Of a stretch of 28,686 nt of DNA, positions 24,424 through 28,686 are shown piece after piece; position 1 is the first letter of the stretch, and every line of letters starts with the position of its first letter. Made by a program: the position numbers and the translations under genes. Source of the stretch: a virus; IMG/VR virus record IMGVR_UViG_3300011253_000726, positions 1 through 28,686 of that record, one strand, 5' to 3'. Under the pieces are notes generated by a model. That model was not told the DNA's origin, searched no databases, and was given only the letters and a program-made list of their open reading frames with translations.

Positions 24424-24563
24424 AAAGAGACTTATACAGATTTGCAAAAGCAAGACAAAGAGATCCACTATTTAAAATAAGTAAACAACAAATAGAAGCA
24501 ATGGAAAGAGCATACTGGTTAAAGTATAATAATTACAAACAAAATCAAATGTTAAATGGATAA
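24420..24563 (+). CDS. Small basic hypothetical protein (47 aa)
   Basis: It encodes MKRDLYRFAKARQRDPLFKI, then SKQQIEAMERAYWLKYNN, and is helical and strongly basic. It overlaps the preceding gene by ATGA. Its last codons (NYKQNQMLNG) coincide with promoter-like copy 3, so the end of the protein is constrained by the DNA element. No function recognised. Confidence 0.55.
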   Translation: MKRDLYRFAKARQRDPLFKISKQQIEAMERAYWLKYNNYKQNQMLNG

Positions 24564-24565
24564 TA
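24533..24565 (+). promoter_or_regulatory. Bipartite promoter-like element, copy 3
   Basis: TTACAAACAAA at 24533, 14 bases, GGATAATA at 24558, embedded in the 3' end of the 47-aa gene. The next sensible start is ATG 24571, only 13 nt after box 2 begins, so a transcript from here would be nearly leaderless. This decides against the earlier in-frame ATG at 24556, which lies upstream of box 2. Confidence 0.75.
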
Positions 24566-24570
24566 ATAAT

Positions 24571-24789
24571 ATGAATATACAAACTACATACAATGATAAA
24601 TTCCAATGCAACTGGTATCACTGTAAAATCAAAAATGAGACATTCTCTTCCCCTCGTATGAAAGATGTCGAAGAGTGGCGCGAAGACAAAATAGTCAATG
24701 CAAAACACTATGATGAATTACAAGTGCTACATGACAAAGCAATGCAACATATGTATAATACTAACCCAACTAATTACACAGGAGACTAA
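24571..24789 (+). CDS. Hypothetical early protein (72 aa)
   Basis: With the start at ATG 24571 it reads MNIQTTYNDKFQCNWYHCKI, then KNETFSSPRMKDVEEWREDK and an Asn-rich tail ending TNYTGD. Using ATG 24556 would add MDNNN, but those codons are the GGATAATAATAAT of the promoter-like element. There are two cysteines and no membrane segment. The stop overlaps the next ATG by one base. No family recognised. Confidence 0.6.
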   Translation: MNIQTTYNDKFQCNWYHCKIKNETFSSPRMKDVEEWREDKIVNAKHYDELQVLHDKAMQHMYNTNPTNYTGD

Positions 24790-24971
24790 TGGCAAAAATG
24801 AAACAACTAGATGAAATGGCAGAAAAGCTAGTTCCTCAAATACTACACAAAATATATAATACAGTAAATACTGAAATAGCATATAGCGATCTTGATCTTG
24901 AAGGTGATCAAATTAGTGATGCTCATGATTATGTAATGACACTCGTAATAAATAAATTAATAAACAATTAA
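24789..24971 (+). CDS. Small acidic hypothetical protein (60 aa)
   Basis: It encodes MAKMKQLDEMAEKLVPQILH, then KIYNTVNTEIAYSDLDLEGD and DAHDYVMTLVINKLINN, predicted as two or three helices. No domain is recognised. It overlaps the upstream stop by one base. It is followed after 5 nt by a membrane-anchored small protein, and part of the short leader of that gene (ACAATTAAA) encodes its last residues. Confidence 0.6.
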   Translation: MAKMKQLDEMAEKLVPQILHKIYNTVNTEIAYSDLDLEGDQISDAHDYVMTLVINKLINN

Positions 24972-24976
24972 ATAAT

Positions 24977-25183
24977 ATGGATAAAAGAAAAACAATTGCA
25001 CTAGCGTGCTTAGTATTTATCGGTGGTTACTTCGCAGGTAACACAAATGGTAAACAACAAAAGGTAGATGAAATACTAACTACTATGAATGAAGTACAAT
25101 TAGATTGGTATCATTGGCAAGATATGGCAGACATTGTAGAAAGCAAATCAATTCATGGTGATGTAATTGTAATCGGTGAATAG
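24977..25183 (+). CDS. Small membrane-anchored protein (68 aa)
   Basis: The basic N-terminus MDKRK is followed by a hydrophobic segment (about 6-21, TIALACLVFIGGYFAG). A polar domain follows with a Trp/His-rich centre (LDWYHWQDMADIVE). The layout suggests an uncleaved N-terminal anchor with the rest outside the cytoplasm. It is the first of three consecutive overlapping genes whose products all have an N-terminal export-type segment. No family is known to me. Confidence 0.6.
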   Translation: MDKRKTIALACLVFIGGYFAGNTNGKQQKVDEILTTMNEVQLDWYHWQDMADIVESKSIHGDVIVIGE

Positions 25184-25457
25184 TCTTGTTATTGCGCTAG
25201 CAATATCCTTAACAGGACAAGTAGATGACAAAGTGTGTTACAAAAAATGCACACGTCATAACGATGATGTAATACACTTAGATGTTAAATATCACCCTGA
25301 CGGTATATTTCAAGACCCTCAAGACAGAATAAAAGAATGGATCTGTCAAGGTGAAGGCGAAGGCTTTAGACATACTATATCAAGTAAATTAACCTGTGAT
25401 GGTAGTAACCATGAAGGAGGTGATGGTAATAAAGGCGAGTGTTATGTCTGCTTCTAA
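25176..25457 (+). CDS. Small secreted Cys-rich protein (93 aa), GTG start
   Basis: It starts with GTG at 25176, overlapping the previous gene by 8 nt; there is no in-frame ATG nearby. The N-terminus MNSLVIALAISLTGQ looks like a short signal peptide. The mature part has six cysteines (CYKKC, EWIC, LTC, GECYVC), suited to disulfides outside the cytoplasm, and a Gly-rich C-terminus (HEGGDGNKGECYVCF). No family recognised. The absence of ATG and lack of a clear leader lower confidence somewhat. Confidence 0.55.
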   Translation: MNSLVIALAISLTGQVDDKVCYKKCTRHNDDVIHLDVKYHPDGIFQDPQDRIKEWICQGEGEGFRHTISSKLTCDGSNHEGGDGNKGECYVCF

Positions 25458-25668
25458 AACTATAAAACTATTAATACTTATAGCTCTATTGTCATATAGT
25501 TGTTATAAGTTAGGACAAGGTAATCCTATAATAGTAGAAAAAACTGTTGAAGTTAAAGTATATGACAAAGGTTTTTGTGTGTCTTGTTTTAAAGAACATA
25601 CTTGGAATGATATGTATGCACTGATGAACACTCATCTTGACTCAATTACAAACAAAACAAACAACTAA
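25444..25668 (+). CDS. Small exported or lipoprotein-like protein (75 aa)
   Basis: The frame is open from GTG 25396, but I prefer ATG 25444, which puts an export signal at the N-terminus: MSASKTIKLLILIALLSYSC, with a possible lipidation Cys (LSYSC, residue 20). A polar domain follows with CVSCF and HTWNDMYALMNTHLD. With this start it overlaps the previous gene by 14 nt. Its C-terminal codons (SITNKTNN) coincide with box 1 of promoter-like copy 4. Function unknown; small early exported phage proteins may serve superinfection exclusion. Confidence 0.55.
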   Translation: MSASKTIKLLILIALLSYSCYKLGQGNPIIVEKTVEVKVYDKGFCVSCFKEHTWNDMYALMNTHLDSITNKTNN

Positions 25669-25678
25669 CTGGATAATA
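25646..25678 (+). promoter_or_regulatory. Bipartite promoter-like element, copy 4
   Basis: TTACAAACAAA at 25646, 14 bases, GGATAATA at 25671 (extended TAATAAACAA, identical to copy 5 over 18 nt). ATG follows at 25694. Box 1 overlaps the end of the preceding coding region. Confidence 0.78.
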
Positions 25679-25693
25679 TAATAAACAAACAAT

Positions 25694-25882
25694 ATGAAAT
25701 GTAAATGTACAGATGTAATACCACAAGGTCGCTTAGCCTTAGGTTATAGAACTTGCGTAAAATGTAGCACCACAGAGCTTTATAGTTATATACCAATTAT
25801 TGGTAACAAACAAGTGCTCGAACTACAAATAGTATCACAAGAACTATCTGCAGCTGTACATAAATCATGGCGTAGAAAATAA
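25694..25882 (+). CDS. Small zinc-ribbon-like protein (62 aa)
   Basis: It encodes MKCKCTDVIPQGRLALGYRT, then CVKCSTTELYSY. Four cysteines (C3, C5, C21, C24) could bind one zinc. I recall similar tiny 'KCxC…IPQ.R..LGY.TC..CS' proteins in many phages, all uncharacterised. The C-terminal half is helical with a basic end (AAVHKSWRRK). It is driven by promoter-like copy 4. Its stop codon directly abuts the first base of tRNA-like element 2. Confidence 0.7.
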   Translation: MKCKCTDVIPQGRLALGYRTCVKCSTTELYSYIPIIGNKQVLELQIVSQELSAAVHKSWRRK

Positions 25883-26003
25883 GGGCGTGAAATGGTATGG
25901 TCACCTAACAGTAAATCGAGGTCTTGGCTTCAAGCTTGTATCAGTTGTACAAAGCCACTCGTAGTGACAGTGATAAACGCAGGTTCGATTCCTGCCACGT
26001 CCA
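25883..26003 (+). ncRNA. tRNA-like element 2 with long hairpin instead of an anticodon arm (121 nt)
   Basis: The acceptor-like stem GGGCGTG (25883-25889) pairs with CACGTCC (25996-26002), 7 bp including one G-U, followed by A. The T-arm is perfect: GCAGG, TTCGATT, CCTGC (25979-25995). The D-side segment contains ATGGTATGG but no D-stem of four pairs. The middle folds into a nested hairpin: GTCAC/GTGAC (25900-25904, 25964-25968), CGAG/CTCG (25917-25920, 25958-25961), TGGCTT/AAGCCA (25925-25930, 25952-25957) and an inner TTGTA/TACAA. This recalls the tRNA-like domain plus P2 of tmRNA more than a tRNA, but no SmpB-type tag frame is evident. An intron-bearing tRNA is an alternative. Confidence 0.55.
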
Positions 26004-26016
26004 CTAAATAATAAAT

Positions 26017-26196
26017 ATGCAAAGAATAAAATTCACATCAAAAACTACCGCTAAAACTAGCGAAGGACTAAAGTATAAAGGTTATGCTGTCGGAGAATTA
26101 CCACCAACATTTGCTTTCATATATAATGAGAACAAAGAAAACTATGGAATTAAAGAGTGGTTTAACTATAAAGGATTAACATGGATAGCAGAATAA
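26017..26196 (+). CDS. Small hypothetical protein (59 aa)
   Basis: It encodes MQRIKFTSKTTAKTSEGLKY, then KGYAVGELPPTFAFIYNENK and ends YKGLTWIAE. Strand pattern suggests a small beta barrel or SH3-like fold, but I recognise no family. It starts 14 nt after tRNA-like element 2, through a spacer (ACTAAATAATAAAT) resembling the one after element 1. It overlaps the next gene by 16 nt. Confidence 0.55.
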   Translation: MQRIKFTSKTTAKTSEGLKYKGYAVGELPPTFAFIYNENKENYGIKEWFNYKGLTWIAE

Positions 26197-26351
26197 TACA
26201 GGATATAGAAATAGTCGAGCGTGAAGCTTGTTATTTAATAGACGTTATAGAAACTACATTAGAACGTATTGTAAACTATAACGATCTTAACGAAAAAGAA
26301 ATTAAGTCCATAAAAGATATGGCAATTATGATGCTCCAAGAATGGAGTTAG
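26181..26351 (+). CDS. Small acidic helical protein (56 aa)
   Basis: It encodes MDSRIIQDIEIVEREACYLI, then DVIETTLERIVNYNDLNEKE and ends MMLQEWS with a TAG stop, rare in this window. It is predicted as an all-helical hairpin. It overlaps the previous gene by 16 nt. Its stop codon lies at the base of the hairpin at 26351-26379. No function recognised. Confidence 0.5.
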   Translation: MDSRIIQDIEIVEREACYLIDVIETTLERIVNYNDLNEKEIKSIKDMAIMMLQEWS

Positions 26352-26379
26352 CTCAACCGCGGCGAAAGCAAAGGTGAGC
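26351..26379 (+). other. Structured RNA hairpin upstream of tRNA-like element 3
   Basis: GCTCA-A-CC (26351-26358) pairs with GGTGAGC (26373-26379), seven pairs with one bulged A. The loop holds a GCGAAAGC mini-hairpin with a GNRA tetraloop. No T-run follows, so it is not an intrinsic terminator. CTA-GAAA-TAG, another small GNRA hairpin, follows near 26384. The whole interval 26351-26510 may be one RNA. Confidence 0.45.
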
Positions 26380-26423
26380 ACATGCTAGAAATAGGAGACA
26401 AGAGTCACACTAACTAGCTGATT

Positions 26424-26510
26424 AACTAGGTATGGTTTATATAGTTCTAAAAAGAGGTGCTCTATATGCGACTACTGACGAGTATTGAGGTTCGATTCCT
26501 CATCTAGTTA
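26424..26510 (+). ncRNA. tRNA-like element 3 (87 nt)
   Basis: AACTAGG (26424-26430) pairs with TCTAGTT (26503-26509, one G-U), followed by A. The T-arm TGAGG, TTCGATT, CCTCA (26486-26502) is perfect. The 5' side continues TATGGTTT, matching the ATGGT in the other two elements. The interior can form ATATAG/CTATAT around a 17-nt loop, or AGAG/CTCT, but no 5-bp stem with a 7-nt U33 loop, so no anticodon is readable. The 3' end overlaps box 1 of promoter-like copy 5 by three bases (TTA). A divergent long-variable-arm tRNA cannot be ruled out without a covariance-model search. Confidence 0.5.
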
Positions 26511-26540
26511 CAAACAAAATACGACAACAATCGGATAATA
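26508..26540 (+). promoter_or_regulatory. Bipartite promoter-like element, copy 5
   Basis: TTACAAACAAA at 26508, 14 bases, GGATAATA at 26533 (extended TAATAAACAA as in copy 4). ATG follows at 26555. Its first three bases are the 3' end of tRNA-like element 3. Confidence 0.78.
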
Positions 26541-26554
26541 TAATAAACAATAAT

Positions 26555-26803
26555 ATGCTAATAGACCAAATCAAACCAGAAATTTTATTAAAACTAGACA
26601 AAGACTACGAAAAGTATAACACAAGTATAAATCATATATACAATGTGTTAGCTACTAAAGAAGTGTATGCTCAATTAACTATTGACGAAATCAAAGATAT
26701 ATTTACATTTGCTAGTTTAGATTATTTGGACTACTCGCCATCAGATATACTGTTTGGCGACAGAATGCTAAAACAAGATTACAATTACAAATACGGAAAA
26801 TAA
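26555..26803 (+). CDS. Hypothetical early protein (82 aa)
   Basis: It encodes MLIDQIKPEILLKLDKDYEK, then a helix-rich, Tyr/Asp-rich sequence (YAQLTIDEIKDIFTFASLDY) ending QDYNYKYGK. No domain is recognised. It has its own promoter-like element 22 nt upstream and is followed after 19 nt by a 174-aa gene whose leader carries TAACAATTAAA. Confidence 0.65.
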   Translation: MLIDQIKPEILLKLDKDYEKYNTSINHIYNVLATKEVYAQLTIDEIKDIFTFASLDYLDYSPSDILFGDRMLKQDYNYKYGK

Positions 26804-26822
26804 CAATTAAATTAAATAAACT

Positions 26823-27347
26823 ATGTCAGACTCAATTAAAAAGTACGAAGAACTGTACGACAACAAGCTGGAAGAAAAAATGATCAGCAAAGGCTTCGGT
26901 GAAAAAGATTCACACGATGAAGAACACGTAATGAAAGTAGTGTGTAAACACTTCGATCTAGAATTAACAGATACATGGCAAAACGACTGTGATCACTACA
27001 TATACGAAGAAAGTACAGCCGATGGTTATACTGTGTATGTAAGTTTACATGATGCTAACGCAAACGTGTGTGTAAGTGAAAACATATTCTATTACGACAA
27101 CGATCTTGCACAAGAATTTACTCAAGCTATATATGACAATGATCATGGTAATGTTAAAATATACTTATCTATGCTACATGACGGTGAATATTGGATTGAA
27201 GATGCTATCAGAGAAATTTACATTAGTTTAGTAGAATTATACACTGATATGTGTAAAGACGAGCTAACAGATGAGGGTTGGACAGAACTTACTGACTTAA
27301 GTACTCAACCATCAACAGATATGTTAAACTTAATAGCAAATAACTAA
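26823..27347 (+). CDS. Acidic hypothetical protein (174 aa)
   Basis: It is strongly acidic (many Asp/Glu) with an ordered alternation of helices and strands. MSDSIKKYEELYDNKLEEKM is followed by MKVVCKHFDLELTDTWQND, YTVYVSLHDANANVCVSEN, IRFIYISLV-like helices (IREIYISLVELYTD) and a Thr/Ser tail. Four cysteines are spread out (HDANANVC, KVVC and others). No catalytic motif is obvious. High acidity would suit a DNA-mimic inhibitor, but nothing specific supports this. It starts 11 nt after TAACAATTAAA. Confidence 0.68.
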   Translation: MSDSIKKYEELYDNKLEEKMISKGFGEKDSHDEEHVMKVVCKHFDLELTDTWQNDCDHYIYEESTADGYTVYVSLHDANANVCVSENIFYYDNDLAQEFTQAIYDNDHGNVKIYLSMLHDGEYWIEDAIREIYISLVELYTDMCKDELTDEGWTELTDLSTQPSTDMLNLIANN

Positions 27348-27348
27348 T

Positions 27349-27819
27349 ATGAGTACTAGAAACGTAACTATGGTAGTCCATAGACAAGAAGCAGAAAAAT
27401 ATGTAAAAGGTTTTGCAATAGAACCAAGTGAAATAGCAGACAAAAGCTACGTAAATATGTATTTACACCATGACGGTTACCCTGAATACCAAGGTGTTCA
27501 AACAGCTATGTGGATTAAGCACATGCAAGATGATAAAGGTTTTAATAATTTTGGCGATGGCTCAAGAATTGCATCTCATTTAGTTAAAGACATGCACTAC
27601 AATGCACAATATTTATATCCTAGTGTAGACAATATTGATCATCAATATACTTATATTATATGGGTAGGTAAGTCTGATCCTTGGATAAGTATCTATAATC
27701 AACATACGTCAACTTGTATGTTTGTTGGTACGCCTGATAAACTTGTAGAAAAATATTTAAATTCTGATATGGAATATACAGACTGGAATTACAAACATAA
27801 TACAAACAAAGCTGGATAA
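27349..27819 (+). CDS. Conserved phage protein of unknown function (156 aa)
   Basis: The N-terminus MSTRNVTMVVHRQEAEKYVK and the block VNMYLHHDGYPEYQGVQTAM followed by DGSRIASHLVKDM and YTYIIWVGKSDPWISIYN mark a family I recall from cyanophages and other marine phages, always uncharacterised. It is a compact alpha/beta protein with conserved His/Asp/Tyr residues (HHDGYPEY) that could be an active site. The start follows the upstream stop by one base. The C-terminal residues NYKHNTNKAG coincide with promoter-like copy 6. Confidence 0.75.
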   Translation: MSTRNVTMVVHRQEAEKYVKGFAIEPSEIADKSYVNMYLHHDGYPEYQGVQTAMWIKHMQDDKGFNNFGDGSRIASHLVKDMHYNAQYLYPSVDNIDHQYTYIIWVGKSDPWISIYNQHTSTCMFVGTPDKLVEKYLNSDMEYTDWNYKHNTNKAG

Positions 27820-27821
27820 TA
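27789..27821 (+). promoter_or_regulatory. Bipartite promoter-like element, copy 6
   Basis: TTACAAACATA (one mismatch to the consensus) at 27789, 14 bases, GGATAATA at 27814. ATG follows at 27827, only 13 nt after the start of box 2, so the transcript may be leaderless. It lies inside the 3' end of the 156-aa gene. Confidence 0.72.
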
Positions 27822-27826
27822 TACAT

Positions 27827-28087
27827 ATGACAGACAGACAAATCGAACAAATGGCAATACGTGTAGCAGACATAGTTATACAAGCTCTAGAAGACAAGCA
27901 GCAAGAGTGGGATAAAGCTCTCGTTGCTGATCTTCATGAGCAAAATACCGAGCAACAACTATTGGCTCAATTAGCTACAGCTATGACTCAGCTAGACTTT
28001 GCTCTTAGCAATGAAGACTACACAAAATGTGCAGAACTAAAACAACAAATACTAAACATAGAAAACCAATTAAACAAATATAAATGA
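27827..28087 (+). CDS. Helical protein with UVR-like C-terminal motif (86 aa)
   Basis: It encodes an amphipathic helical N-terminus (MTDRQIEQMAIRVADIVIQA). A C-terminal segment, LDFALSNEDYTKCAELKQQI (about 56-75) plus LNIENQLNKYK, fits the UVR motif of UvrB/UvrC and related proteins (ALxxEDYexAAeLrdxI). That motif is a helical hairpin for protein-protein contacts in DNA repair. The stop overlaps the DNA ligase start by four bases (ATGA), supporting a DNA-metabolism role as partner or regulator. The UVR assignment is by eye. Confidence 0.65.
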   Translation: MTDRQIEQMAIRVADIVIQALEDKQQEWDKALVADLHEQNTEQQLLAQLATAMTQLDFALSNEDYTKCAELKQQILNIENQLNKYK

Positions 28088-28686
28088 TAAAACCAATGCT
28101 AGCATACAAAGTTGACTCAAAACCAGTCGACTGGACTAAAAAAGTCTACATGCAACCAAAACTTGACGGCGTACGCTGTGTAATCCAACTTAATGACAAA
28201 GGCGAAGTATATGCATACTCTCGTACAGGTAAACCGTGGCTAAATATTAACCACATACTAAAAAACCTTAAACCTTTCTTTGATACGTATGAAGACGCTA
28301 TACTCGATGGCGAGTTATACAACCACGATCTACGTGATGACTTTGAAAAGATTATATCTCTTGTGCGTAAACAAAAACCTACAGCAGATGATAAAGCTGA
28401 ATCTAAAAAGCTAGTACAGTTTCATTGTTATGACTATGCTAACGGTTCTGACAATTATTCAACACGTCAGTACAACCTTGCAGAGTTTGTAGAAGATGAT
28501 CTATATTCTTATTGTGTTAAATATGTACCAACGTATCTAGTTAACAAGCACGAAGAAGCTCTAGACTTACATCACAATGCTTTTCTACCTGACGGCTACG
28601 AAGGCTCTATATTACGTCTTGACGGTCCTTATCAGTGCAAGCGTTCTTATAACTTACAAAAGTTTAAAGACTTTCACGATGCCGAA
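28084..28686 (+). CDS. ATP-dependent DNA ligase, N-terminal part, runs off the right edge
   Basis: The first 201 residues are present, starting MIKPMLAYKVDSKP. Nucleotidyltransferase motifs are clear: motif I QPKLDGVR (nucleophile K26), motif III LDGELYNH (about 75-81, E77), motif IV GYEGSILR (about 171-178) and motif V CKRSYNLQKFK (K186/K193). The enzyme adenylates its lysine with ATP and seals nicks in replicating phage DNA. The lack of an N-terminal DNA-binding domain fits the small phage/virus ligases. The OB-fold domain lies beyond the window. It is coupled to the UVR-motif gene by ATGA. Confidence 0.92.
   Translation, partial: MIKPMLAYKVDSKPVDWTKKVYMQPKLDGVRCVIQLNDKGEVYAYSRTGKPWLNINHILKNLKPFFDTYEDAILDGELYNHDLRDDFEKIISLVRKQKPTADDKAESKKLVQFHCYDYANGSDNYSTRQYNLAEFVEDDLYSYCVKYVPTYLVNKHEEALDLHHNAFLPDGYEGSILRLDGPYQCKRSYNLQKFKDFHDAE

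Noticed and set aside
24556-24570. ATG 24556 as start of the 72-aa gene (adding MDNNN)
   Set aside because: Those bases are box 2 of promoter copy 3; a transcript from it cannot include this ATG. ATG 24571 is preferred.
26475-26482. CTGACGAG resembling the hammerhead ribozyme core
   Set aside because: No correctly placed GAAA core segment and stem III follow; the match lies in the linker of tRNA-like element 3 and is probably chance.

Overview
The window looks like part of a tailed phage genome, most likely a crAss-like (Crassvirales) phage of a Bacteroidota host, plausibly aquatic. The evidence is a leftward cassette with a portal N-terminus directly behind a 736-aa TerL, both matching the crAss-like versions as I remember them. 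In addition there are almost no Shine-Dalgarno sequences (starts are preceded by A-rich leaders), the DNA is strongly AT-rich, and the genes are tightly packed with 1-nt or ATGA overlaps. No database search was possible, so the taxonomic call is inference.

Layout. (1) From 23413 down to 1 everything reads leftward: a late, virion and lysis block. In order of transcription it holds five adhesin/fibre-type genes (23413-11024, including 2159-aa and 1068-aa proteins with 21 copies of a GNVGIGTTSP-type repeat), four small beta-rich or unknown proteins, GroEL then GroES, a winged-helix-like protein, a cluster of small charged proteins sharing an 'SPLN' motif, an HEXXH protein, a 3TM-type holin, a coiled-coil protein, a tandem GroES-fold-like protein, a candidate small terminase subunit, TerL, and the first 110 residues of the portal. 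(2) 23414-23742 is the AT-rich divergent junction. (3) From 23743 to the right end everything reads rightward: many very small, mostly unrecognised early-type genes, ending in a UVR-motif protein and the first 201 residues of an ATP-dependent DNA ligase.

The rightward block carries two things I did not expect. First, there are six copies of a bipartite element, TTACAAACAAA, exactly 14 variable bases, then GGATAATA, each 13-40 nt upstream of a start codon. Both boxes and their spacing are constant, so I read this as the phage's early/middle promoter. I found no copy in the leftward block. Second, there are three intergenic tRNA-like elements (24230-24269, 25883-26003, 26424-26510). Each has a perfect T-arm with GGTTCGATTCC, a paired acceptor-like stem and a TGGT-containing D-loop-like segment, but no recognisable anticodon arm. 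They lie at junctions between transcription units.

Working model (inference). Rightward genes are read early from the bipartite promoter, perhaps by a virion-carried phage RNA polymerase of the kind known in crAss-like phages. They include small exported proteins and DNA metabolism. The leftward operon is read later by another mechanism and makes the adhesion apparatus, a phage chaperonin to fold it, lysis proteins and the packaging motor.
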